The notes under the pieces are model-generated. The model saw only the letters and a list, made by a program, of their open reading frames with translations. It was not told the DNA's origin and searched no databases. From Bacteroidetes bacterium HGW-Bacteroidetes-12 (GTDB lineage: Bacteria; Bacteroidota; Bacteroidia; Flavobacteriales_E; Vicingaceae), in assembly GCA_002841035.1 (NCBI GenBank), contig PHDR01000117.1, positions 1-8,080 on the forward strand: 8,080 nucleotides of DNA. The letters run 5' to 3'. Numbering within the stretch: the stretch's first letter is position 1; the number at the start of each line of letters is the position of its first letter. The translations under genes and the position numbers were made by a program. This document shows, piece after piece, positions 1 through 5,892 of this stretch.

Positions 1-1
1 A

Positions 2-1060
2 ACATCTTCTTGCCCTCCAAACCAACCCTGGGTTTCTTATGCTTGTGGTATTTGTAACCCTGCTATTAATCATATTTATACAACAGGGCGAGTTGAAGGA
101 AAATCCGATTTTAGTTTTAAATTTGGGTACATTGAGGCTCGAATTAAACTTAGTGATTTAAAAAGAACTATTCCTGCATTTTGGACTTTTAACGCTTTTC
201 CTGACCCATATAACGAAATTGATATTTTTGAAATGACACCTGGTATGAATCCTAATGATTGTGATAATGGTAACCAAACAGGAGTTATAGCTCACAACAA
301 GAATATTATGACCTCAAATATACACTTATCTGCTAATGGTTTAGGTTGTAACGAACCTTATTTTAAGCCAACATATATAAACGATTATACCCAATGGCAT
401 ACTTACGCCATAGAATGGTCTCCATCAAAAATGATATGGTATGTGGATAATAGTGTGGTGAGAATTGCTTTGAATCCTGGAATAATATACCCACAATCTG
501 TCATCTTTAGCATACCACCATTAGATAGTATAGCATTACTTAATAATTTGTTTTTGCCAGTTCATATGCTAGTTGATTATGTTAAAGTTTACCAAAAACA
601 AGAAGATTGTGCCAACTTAATCAATGTATGTAATTATAATTTTGCAACCCACGATAATCAAGTAAAAAACAGTATTACTATCGGAGACAATGGATGCAAT
701 AACAGTGTTGCTGTTGGAAGTAATACCACAATAAGAGCATCTGAATTTATAACACTAAATGGAGAAGTTACGTTGCCATTAGGTTCAGAATTTTATGCCG
801 ATGCCAATGGAGAATGTGCTACTGCATTAGATATGCGTTGCTCACAAATTTTTAATCCTTGTTTTTTTATTTTTTCTAATTACGACAATCAAGTAAAGCA
901 ACTCATCGCACTTGGAGGAAATAATTGTACAATCAACATTACCTCATCTTCCAACCTCACATTGCAAGCCACTGAGTCAATAACCTTAGATGCAGGTGTT
1001 ACCATAATGCCTCAATCTGGCAAATCTGTTGTAGTAGAAATTAAAAATTGTCCACAATGA
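2..1060 (+). CDS. GH16 family beta-glucanase, 5'-truncated by window edge
   Basis: The reading frame is open from base 2, so the gene starts before the window; 352 residues are visible. The first ~197 residues look like a glycoside hydrolase family 16 beta-jelly-roll: YTTGRVEGK, then FGYIEARIKL, then the catalytic signature EIDIFE at bases 215-232 (ExDxxE; the family uses the first Glu as nucleophile and the last as acid/base), then WHTYAIEWSP and the closing strand MLVDYVKVYQ. GH16 enzymes cleave beta-1,3/1,4-glucans or galactans such as laminarin or agar; the substrate cannot be told here. After the domain come two ~62-residue repeats (about 632-817 and 860-1051) with the pattern DNQVK...N.C...S..T..A.E.ITL..GV, resembling the Bacteroidota 3-coathanger stack module. 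No T9SS sorting domain is seen at the C-terminus. The ATG at 233 directly follows the catalytic motif and is not the start. The stop overlaps the next gene (ATGA). Confidence 0.93.
   Translation, partial: TSSCPPNQPWVSYACGICNPAINHIYTTGRVEGKSDFSFKFGYIEARIKLSDLKRTIPAFWTFNAFPDPYNEIDIFEMTPGMNPNDCDNGNQTGVIAHNKNIMTSNIHLSANGLGCNEPYFKPTYINDYTQWHTYAIEWSPSKMIWYVDNSVVRIALNPGIIYPQSVIFSIPPLDSIALLNNLFLPVHMLVDYVKVYQKQEDCANLINVCNYNFATHDNQVKNSITIGDNGCNNSVAVGSNTTIRASEFITLNGEVTLPLGSEFYADANGECATALDMRCSQIFNPCFFIFSNYDNQVKQLIALGGNNCTINITSSSNLTLQATESITLDAGVTIMPQSGKSVVVEIKNCPQ
632..1051 (+). repeat. two protein-level repeats at the GH16 C-terminus (3-coathanger-like)
   Basis: Copy 1 lies at about 632-817 and copy 2 at about 860-1051. 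Shared residues include DNQVK near the start, a Cys about 12 residues later, and A-x-E-x-I-T-L followed by a Gly-Val/Glu-Val turn. The pattern is close to the Bacteroidota 3-coathanger stack repeats often found as linkers before surface-anchoring modules. The DNA copies have diverged, so this is an old domain duplication rather than a recent tandem repeat. The family name is from memory and not checked by profile. Confidence 0.6.
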
Positions 1061-1470
1061 AAAAAGTAATGGTTATATCGCTTGTTTTAATTGTTGCCCT
1101 ATTGTGCGAGAAAATCCCTTTCGATTATCGTAATAAATATGTTGGTGATTATATATTTACAAAACGATATCATTTTTTCTATCCGCCTAATAATACCATA
1201 GATACTACTTATTCTGATGTTATTGAAGGATATGTTCGCCATGGAAAAGAATCCAATCAAATAGAACTATATTACGATAATTACATTAATTCTTTTGGTG
1301 AAAATGAAAAAAGCATCATTCAGGTAATTGTAACCCGAACTGGTGTTTTTGAAAATTACTCCAATCCTTCAGGAAAATTCATTAATTCAACTAATATAGA
1401 ATTTACTTTTCCATCTAAAGCACTTGGTGGTATTGGCGGAACTACTTACACAGGGATAAAAAAGAATTAA
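1057..1470 (+). CDS. small lipoprotein, paralog 1 of 3 (PFDYRNK family)
   Basis: A protein of 137 residues starting at the ATG that overlaps the GH16 stop (ATGA at 1057-1060), which suggests translational coupling. An upstream TTG at 1048 is less likely, because MKKVMVISLV is a normal signal start. A hydrophobic stretch ends at Cys17, followed by EKIPFDYRNKYVGDY, the signature shared with the next two genes. The residue before the Cys is Leu (VALLC), unlike LFAC in the paralogs, so lipidation is less certain here. The mature part is a short beta-rich region ending in TYTGIKKN, compatible with a lipocalin-like or other small beta-barrel fold (inference only). The protein should be exported and attached to the outer membrane. 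No enzymatic motif is seen and the function is unknown. It sits in a run of co-directional genes for exported proteins downstream of GH16. Confidence 0.85.
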   Translation: MKKVMVISLVLIVALLCEKIPFDYRNKYVGDYIFTKRYHFFYPPNNTIDTTYSDVIEGYVRHGKESNQIELYYDNYINSFGENEKSIIQVIVTRTGVFENYSNPSGKFINSTNIEFTFPSKALGGIGGTTYTGIKKN

Positions 1471-1472
1471 AC

Positions 1473-1591
1473 AACCAACTATCATGACAAAATTAAAATA
1501 CATCATCATTGGATTTGTAAGTTTTCTTTGCTTATTTGCTTGCGAAAAACAACCTTTCGATTATCGCAATAAGTTTGTTGGGGATTATGAG
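1473..1591 (+). repeat. 5' module copy A (leader, signal peptide, PFDYRNK motif)
   Basis: This 119-base stretch matches 1923-2041 at a constant offset of 450 bases with no indels and 11 mismatches by hand count. The first 31 bases (1473-1503) and the last 33 (1559-1591) are identical; most mismatches fall in the signal-peptide hydrophobic core. Similarity ends abruptly after the codons for VGDYE. Confidence 0.85.
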
Positions 1592-1924
1592 TTTTATGAG
1601 AAAAGAATCAAATATACCAACATCCCTCCTAATTTTGGTATAATGGACACATCTTATGCAATAAGCATGAAAACTAAAGTTGTAAGAGGAGAAAACTCAA
1701 ATGAAATTACATTTATATTTGATATATTTATTCTTCCTCGACCCGATTTAAAAGAAATAGTTAATGTAACTATTTATCCAAATAGCTCTATATCAGGAGA
1801 AGACGTAGGATATGGTATTCCAATGGGATTTATTAAAGAAGATTTAGTTGAACTTATCTTTTTTTTTAGAGGAGATACGAACGCTAATGTAAAAATTACT
1901 TACATCGGTAAAAAAATTAATTAA
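1484..1924 (+). CDS. small lipoprotein, paralog 2 of 3 (PFDYRNK family)
   Basis: A protein of 146 residues. The signal peptide MTKLKYIIIGF...LFAC has a good lipobox with Cys20, followed by EKQPFDYRNKFVGDYE. The gene follows paralog 1 after 13 bases. From 1473 to 1591 (upstream leader, signal peptide and first mature residues) it aligns without gaps to 1923-2041 of paralog 3, with 11 mismatches by hand count; past VGDYE the two proteins are not alignable by eye until the C-terminal Y-x-G-K-K motif. The mature region is predicted to be mostly beta strands, possibly a lipocalin-like fold. A run of nine T at 1859-1867 encodes three Phe and is a possible slippage site, but the frame is intact. Outer-membrane location is inferred; function is unknown. 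Confidence 0.87.
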   Translation: MTKLKYIIIGFVSFLCLFACEKQPFDYRNKFVGDYEFYEKRIKYTNIPPNFGIMDTSYAISMKTKVVRGENSNEITFIFDIFILPRPDLKEIVNVTIYPNSSISGEDVGYGIPMGFIKEDLVELIFFFRGDTNANVKITYIGKKIN

Positions 1925-2041
1925 CCAACTATCATGACAAAATTAAAATACATTGTTATTGGATTTGTGAACTTAATTTCCTTATTTGCTTGCGAAAAAC
2001 AGCCTTTTGATTATCGCAATAAGTTTGTTGGGGATTATGAG
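1923..2041 (+). repeat. 5' module copy B (leader, signal peptide, PFDYRNK motif)
   Basis: Partner of the repeat at 1473-1591. It covers the non-coding leader before the third lipoprotein start, the whole signal peptide and the first 16 residues from the lipid Cys. Sequence beyond it is unrelated to the corresponding part of copy A. Confidence 0.85.
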
Positions 2042-2386
2042 GTAATAGAACAAATTACATTAATCATCATTGATTCTTGCACAGTTACCACTAAAACAAT
2101 ACTAAATACATACAATGGAAAAATAAAAAAAGACACAGCAAATACTGATTTAATTATAACATACAACAACAAAGAGATGAAAACTATAGCAACTACAAAC
2201 CCTAATCGATTTAGGGTTGTATCTTCTACTTCTACAGAAGTTATTGGCTATTCGGCTATTTTTTCAATAGATAATAAAAAATTTAAATTGGACTATGGTA
2301 CGAATGATCCAAATTTAGGTAATCCAGCTGTCGGCTGCCACACACGAATTAACAAAACTATAGCAACTACAGGAATTAAAAAATAA
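1934..2386 (+). CDS. small lipoprotein, paralog 3 of 3 (PFDYRNK family)
   Basis: A protein of 150 residues, nine bases after paralog 2. The signal peptide MTKLKYIVIGF...LFAC gives lipid-Cys20, then EKQPFDYRNKFVGDYE as in paralog 2. The mature region differs from both neighbours: it is Thr/Asn/Lys-rich, has two further Cys (in DSCTV and GCHTR) that could pair, and ends in ATTGIKK, resembling the GIKKN / GKKIN ends of the paralogs. The peptide KTIATT occurs twice, encoded by an identical 18-base string at 2180-2197 and 2354-2371. The three genes look like products of tandem duplication in which the 5' end stayed similar while the body diverged or was replaced. Location in the outer membrane is inferred; no function can be assigned. 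Confidence 0.87.
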   Translation: MTKLKYIVIGFVNLISLFACEKQPFDYRNKFVGDYEVIEQITLIIIDSCTVTTKTILNTYNGKIKKDTANTDLIITYNNKEMKTIATTNPNRFRVVSSTSTEVIGYSAIFSIDNKKFKLDYGTNDPNLGNPAVGCHTRINKTIATTGIKK

Positions 2387-2400
2387 CTAACCCAAAAACA

Positions 2401-2412
2401 CAACTATCATGA
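2401..2412 (+). promoter_or_regulatory. shared translation-start leader CAACTATCATGA (third copy)
   Basis: The 12-base string CAACTATCATGA, containing the start codon, occurs at 1476-1487, 1926-1937 and here at 2401-2412, at the starts of lipoproteins 2 and 3 and of the S74 gene. There is no Shine-Dalgarno sequence, as is usual for Bacteroidota, so the initiation region may be recognised by unstructured A-rich sequence. Because the third gene is not a paralog of the other two, the copy probably came from the same duplication process or is under shared selection. Confidence 0.55.
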
Positions 2413-3368
2413 AAGAACTAAGAAACATAAGTATAGTATTCATCATTTTATCAATTACGAATCAAGCATCATTTGGTCAATTTAAACTAACCAATCAAGG
2501 ATTTACTGGTTTAGGAACAAACACGCCATGGTAACGTCTGCATGTCGCCAATGGCTCTGCAATAATAGCTAATAACGGTAGGTCGTTTAGAATTTATCCA
2601 TGGGTTAGTGTAGCCATAGGCTCAAACTATGGCACAATTAGTTGTTGGGAAAAAGATAGTAAATGGAATCAGATAAACGCTAAAAAATTTTATAAAGTTT
2701 CTGATAGCAGCTTAAAAACAGAAATAGCATCCATTGACAATCCTATATTACTGATAAGTCAATTAAATGGAGTATATTTTAAATATAAAAACGATAGTGT
2801 TATTTTTCCTCAAAATACAATTATCCCTAATCAAGAAGAATATGATTACGGATTTATTGCACAAGATGTAGAACAAATACTTCCAGAGATAGTTTCCGAA
2901 ACAGATTTTAATGCTAAAGCTGTTGATTATAATTCTATTACGCCTATTTTAGTAGAGGCATTTAAAGCACAAATGTTACTTATAGACACACTTTCTAATA
3001 AAATTGAACAATTAGAAGAACAAATTAATTCATGTTGCGGCAACGGATTAAGACAAGGAAATAATACTCCTCCTCCTATGAACGAAAATAATTTAACAAC
3101 TAAATCTAAAGATGTTTTATATCAAAACAAGCCTAATCCATATAATGAAAGAACTAGCATAGATTATCAAATAGAAAGTGAATTTAGTAATGCTTTAATT
3201 ATGATATTTAATCTACAAGGTACTTTACTTAAAAGTTTTCCTATTACAACTACAGGAAAAGGAAATATTTTCATTAATAATGGAGAATTCAAATCAGGAA
3301 TGTATTTGTATTCATTAATTATAAATGATGTTGAGATAGATACAAAACGTATGATTGTTTCTGATTAA
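2409..3368 (+). pseudogene. secreted peptidase-S74/tail-fibre-chaperone protein with T9SS domain, interrupted by TAA at codon 42
   Basis: From ATG 2409 a signal peptide (MKELRNISIVFII...SFG) leads into GLGTNTPW, then TAA at 2532-2534, and the same frame stays open to 3368. After the stop the protein continues RLHVANGS; the family typically reads P-x-x-RLHV here, so the TAA is most simply a CAA (Gln) to TAA change. Next is a peptidase S74 (intramolecular chaperone of endosialidase) domain: SDSSLK at residues 98-103 gives the Ser/Lys pair five apart, YGFIAQDVE at 147-155, VDYNSITPILVEAFKAQ, then a short coiled coil (IEQLEEQI). A linker leads to a type A T9SS sorting domain (QNKPNPYNE from residue 239, ending with a KRMIV motif). 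The first in-frame ATG after the stop is 2973, inside the coiled-coil entry, so a restart product would lack the signal and the S74 core. A sequencing error or stop readthrough remains possible. Confidence 0.85.
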
Positions 3369-3373
3369 TATAT

Positions 3374-3391
3374 AATAATACTTCTATTATT
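3374..3391 (+). terminator. weak AU-only hairpin between S74 gene and LRR gene
   Basis: AATAATA, loop CTTC, TATTATT forms a perfect seven-pair stem six bases after the S74 stop. It has only A-U pairs and no T tract of note after it, so it is at best a weak terminator or RNA end. The 41-base gap shows no TANNTTTG promoter box for the next gene. Confidence 0.25.
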
Positions 3392-3409
3392 TAGCTTATA
3401 AATACACTT

Positions 3410-4348
3410 ATGAAAATTTTTCTATCAATTCTATTAAAGTTTATTTTTTTAACTAGTTTCTTAGCACAAAACACGTTAATTCCTGATGCAAATTTTGAGC
3501 AGGCATTAATTGATTTAGGGCATGACATGGGTGTGCCTGACGGAACTGTCCCTACGGCTAACATTGATACCATTAGTTCCATCTATCTTTACCAAAAAAA
3601 CATCAATGATTTAACAGGAATAGAAGATTTTAGTGCCCTTACAGTTTTATATTGCTCTGATAATAATCTAACCAATTTGAATGTTTCCCAAAATGTGGCA
3701 TTAATTCAATTGTATTGTACAGACAACAGTTTAGTAAACTTAGATGTTTCCCAAAATACAACATTAACTGGTTTATGGTGCGGTGGTAATCAACTCACTA
3801 ATCTTATACTTAATAATAATTTGAATGCTTTGTTTTGTTTTGGTAATCAATTAACGAGTTTAAACCTATCTCAAAACACTAATTTAGAGTACTTTGATTG
3901 TGATAGTAACCAACTCACTTGTTTAAATATTAAAAATGGAAACAATACCAATATGCAATCTTTTTATGCTACAAATAATCCCAACTTAACTTGTATAGAG
4001 GTAGATAATGCTTCATGGTCTGCCACAAATTGGACAGATATAGATCCATCAGCCACATTTAGTACCAATTGCTCAAATCCATGTATAGTAAATATTAATC
4101 ATCTAACTTCATTCTCTAACTTTTCGATATACCCCAATCCGACTAACGGTCTTATTAACATTGAATTCAACACCAATAAATCCTATTTTGAAATTGAAAT
4201 ATTTAGTCTTTTAGGAGGGTTGGTTTATGTAAACAAAGTGAATAGCTCAAAGCTAATAGTAAATTTATCCAACTATCCAAAAGGAATTTATTTGATGCGA
4301 CTAAACTCCGAAAAAGAAAGTGTGGTGCAAAAAGTAGTGGTGGAGTAA
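3410..4348 (+). CDS. secreted Cys-containing leucine-rich-repeat protein with T9SS sorting domain
   Basis: A protein of 312 residues. The signal peptide is MKIFLSILLK...FLAQ with probable cleavage after residue 19 or 20. The segment IPDANFEQALIDLG (24-37) is the usual N-cap of flavobacterial secreted LRR proteins. About five repeats follow (about 76-175) with the pattern L-x-x-L-x-C-x-x-N-x-L-x-x-L-x-V/L-S-Q-N; Cys82, 103, 124, 143 and 164 form a ladder spaced 21, 21, 19 and 21. A cap with two or three Cys follows. The C-terminal ~75 residues (from SIYPNPTNG at about 239) are a type A T9SS domain ending GIYLMRL...VQKVVVE, which directs export through the outer membrane and attachment to the surface or release. 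Such LRR proteins probably bind proteins or glycans, but no ligand can be inferred. An overlapping reverse-strand frame at 3391-3582 has no support. Confidence 0.93.
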   Translation: MKIFLSILLKFIFLTSFLAQNTLIPDANFEQALIDLGHDMGVPDGTVPTANIDTISSIYLYQKNINDLTGIEDFSALTVLYCSDNNLTNLNVSQNVALIQLYCTDNSLVNLDVSQNTTLTGLWCGGNQLTNLILNNNLNALFCFGNQLTSLNLSQNTNLEYFDCDSNQLTCLNIKNGNNTNMQSFYATNNPNLTCIEVDNASWSATNWTDIDPSATFSTNCSNPCIVNINHLTSFSNFSIYPNPTNGLINIEFNTNKSYFEIEIFSLLGGLVYVNKVNSSKLIVNLSNYPKGIYLMRLNSEKESVVQKVVVE

Positions 4349-4353
4349 GTTAA

Positions 4354-4396
4354 AAATACTTAGGAGTACTTATAAATACTTAGAAGTACTTAGGAG
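4354..4396 (+). repeat. 10-bp tandem TACTTA repeat (four units)
   Basis: Four units of ten bases, consensus RAATACTTAG/RAGTACTTAK, at 4354-4363, 4364-4373, 4374-4383 and 4384-4393, then a partial GAG. The TACTTA core recurs at 4357, 4367, 4377 and 4387, one per helical turn. Units 1-2 and 3-4 also form a 20-base repeat. The tract begins six bases after the LRR gene stop. Confidence 0.85.
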
Positions 4397-4452
4397 TTGG
4401 GCTTCTCCGTGTTCTCAGAATCTCTGTGGCAGGAAAAAGTATTTACTCCTAA
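4360..4452. repeat. inverted repeat TTAGGAGTA / TACTCCTAA flanking a CTCCGTG tract
   Basis: TTAGGAGTA at 4360-4368 is perfectly complementary to TACTCCTAA at 4444-4452, and TTAGGAGT at 4390-4397 offers an alternative eight-base left arm. The enclosed loop is long (47-75 bases) and unusually GC-rich for this window, so this is not a simple terminator. It may be the ends of a small intergenic element or an RNA fold at the 3' end of the LRR transcript. Confidence 0.45.
4405..4430. repeat. possible dispersed intergenic sequence (CTCCGTG...CTCTGTGGC)
   Basis: The reverse strand reads GCCACAGAGATTCTGAGAAC then ACGGAG, a CACAGAG-type direct-repeat pattern that resembles short intergenic sequences scattered in many bacterial genomes. 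Only one copy is inside the window, so membership of a dispersed family is from memory of the pattern and not shown here. Its base composition stands out from the AT-rich surroundings. Confidence 0.35.
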
Positions 4453-4473
4453 ACACCTTGCCATCTAAAGAAG

Positions 4474-4506
4474 TTTGTTTCAATAAGAATGGCATTAGTA
4501 GATTTT
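4474..4506 (+). promoter_or_regulatory. candidate promoter for rmuC
   Basis: TTTG at 4474-4477, a 21-base spacer and TAGATTTT at 4499-4506 match the Bacteroidota promoter (TTTG/TTG, 17-23 bases, TANNTTTG) except for the last base of the -7 box. The expected transcript start near 4510 would leave a ~20-base leader before the rmuC ATG at 4531. Confidence 0.4.
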
Positions 4507-4530
4507 TCCTAATTTTATACAAAAAAATTA

Positions 4531-5892
4531 ATGGAAATAACATCTGTCATCTTATTGTTTGTTGGGCTTATATTAGGCTTTGTTATTGGTTTTTTAGTTA
4601 AAAAAAATAATTCCTCAAGTGAAACAGGAAGTAGTATTGTTGACGAACTTCAACAAAAAATCACTGTTTTAAGTACAGAAAATGGTGCGTTAAACGGACG
4701 AATAGAAACTTCTCGGGAAGTTTTTAAAGCTCAAGAAGAAAAATTCATCGCCTTAGAAAATGAAAAAAACAAACTACTTTCTGATAATGCACGTTTGGAA
4801 AATGCCAATCAAAACATAGAAAATAAGCTCAAAGAACACAAAGGAGAATTAGAACAATTGCAAGAAAAATTTACTACAGAATTTTCCTTAATTGCCAATA
4901 AACTGCTCAAACAAAATGCTTCAGAATTTGCCGAAACCAACGAAAAACGGTTGAGTGAAATTCTAAACCCACTCAAAGAAAACATCAAGCAATTTGAACA
5001 AAAAGTAGATAACAACTACGAAAAAGAGTTTAAAGAACGAACTTCTTTAATTGAACAAATAAAATCGCTCGAAAAACTCAACATTCAAATGAGTGAAGAA
5101 GCTCAAAACCTCACAAGAGCACTAAAAGGAGACAATAAAGCACAAGGCAATTGGGGAGAACTCATTCTTGAAAAAGTGTTGGAAAGCTCTGGATTAATAA
5201 AAGATGAAGAATATTCCACCCAATATAGCACCACAGCAGAAGAAGGAAATAGAGTGCAACCCGATGTAATCATTAACTTACCCGAAAACAAACACATCAT
5301 TATTGATGCAAAAGTTTCCTTAATAGCCTATCAAAACTACATAAATAGTGAAGTAGAAGAGGAAATTCAAAGTCATTTAAAAAACCATGTTCTTTCCGTA
5401 AAAAATCACATCAAAGGGTTAAGCGAAAAACACTACATCACTGCAAAAGGCATGGATACTCCTGATTTTGTATTACTTTTTATGCCTATAGAATCTTCTT
5501 TTGGCTTGGCTTTGAGAACAGACAATGAATTGTATCAATATGCTTGGGATAGAAAAGTAGTAATTGTTACTCCTTCCACACTATTGGCAACTTTGCGAAC
5601 AGTTGCTTCCTTATGGAAACAAGAAAAACAAACAAAAAATGCATTAGAAATTGCTCGTCAAGCAGGAGCTCTCCATAATAAATTTGTGAGTTTTTTAGAA
5701 GATTTAGAACGTATAAAAAAAGGAATAGAACTCTCGAACGATGCTTATGATAAAGCATATAACAAACTAAAATCGGGCAAAGGAAATCTTATTGATGCAA
5801 CTCAAAAATTAGAAAAATTAGGTATAAAAACGAAAAAACAACTTCCCGAAAACCTATTAACATTAAATGAAAATGAAGATGAAGAAATATAA
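4531..5892 (+). CDS. rmuC: DNA recombination protein RmuC
   Basis: A protein of 453 residues, a normal length for RmuC. There is one N-terminal membrane helix (about residues 4-23, VILLFVGLILGFVIGFLV), then a Glu/Lys-rich coiled coil to about residue 195, then the conserved RmuC nuclease-like core: RALKGDNKAQGNWGE (196-210), RVQPDVIINLP (241-251) and IIIDAKVSLIAY (256-267). Asp245 and the D-A-K at 259-261 fit a PD-(D/E)xK active site. VLLFMPIES and TPSTLLATLRTVA are further family blocks. In E. coli RmuC limits recombination between short inverted repeats; the protein is probably membrane-tethered with the domain in the cytoplasm. The tail is acidic (NENEDEE). Its 3' end overlaps the GWxTD lipoprotein gene, so the two are probably co-transcribed. 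Reverse-strand frames inside it are shadows. Confidence 0.96.
   Translation: MEITSVILLFVGLILGFVIGFLVKKNNSSSETGSSIVDELQQKITVLSTENGALNGRIETSREVFKAQEEKFIALENEKNKLLSDNARLENANQNIENKLKEHKGELEQLQEKFTTEFSLIANKLLKQNASEFAETNEKRLSEILNPLKENIKQFEQKVDNNYEKEFKERTSLIEQIKSLEKLNIQMSEEAQNLTRALKGDNKAQGNWGELILEKVLESSGLIKDEEYSTQYSTTAEEGNRVQPDVIINLPENKHIIIDAKVSLIAYQNYINSEVEEEIQSHLKNHVLSVKNHIKGLSEKHYITAKGMDTPDFVLLFMPIESSFGLALRTDNELYQYAWDRKVVIVTPSTLLATLRTVASLWKQEKQTKNALEIARQAGALHNKFVSFLEDLERIKKGIELSNDAYDKAYNKLKSGKGNLIDATQKLEKLGIKTKKQLPENLLTLNENEDEEI

Noticed and set aside
1048..1056. TTG 1048 as start of lipoprotein 1
   Set aside because: The ATG at 1057 gives a standard MKK signal start and a typical ATGA overlap; the TTG only adds three residues.
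233..1060. ATG 233 as start of a separate 275-residue protein
   Set aside because: The frame is open from base 2 and the residues before 233 carry the GH16 core including the catalytic Glu residues, so 233 is an internal Met.
2973..3368. Independent 131-residue gene starting at 2973
   Set aside because: It has no signal peptide although it ends in a T9SS domain, and the same frame continues upstream through an S74 domain to 2535 and, past one stop, to the signal peptide at 2409.
3640..3910. Repeated DNA resembling a short tandem or CRISPR-like array
   Set aside because: The ~63-base periodicity is the coding of leucine-rich repeats of about 21 residues; there are no identical repeats with unique spacers.
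4809..5758. Reverse-strand open frames within rmuC (4809-5015, 5103-5300, 5567-5758) and at 3391-3582
   Set aside because: They are antisense to well-supported genes, have no recognisable motif or promoter and show codon-shadow composition.
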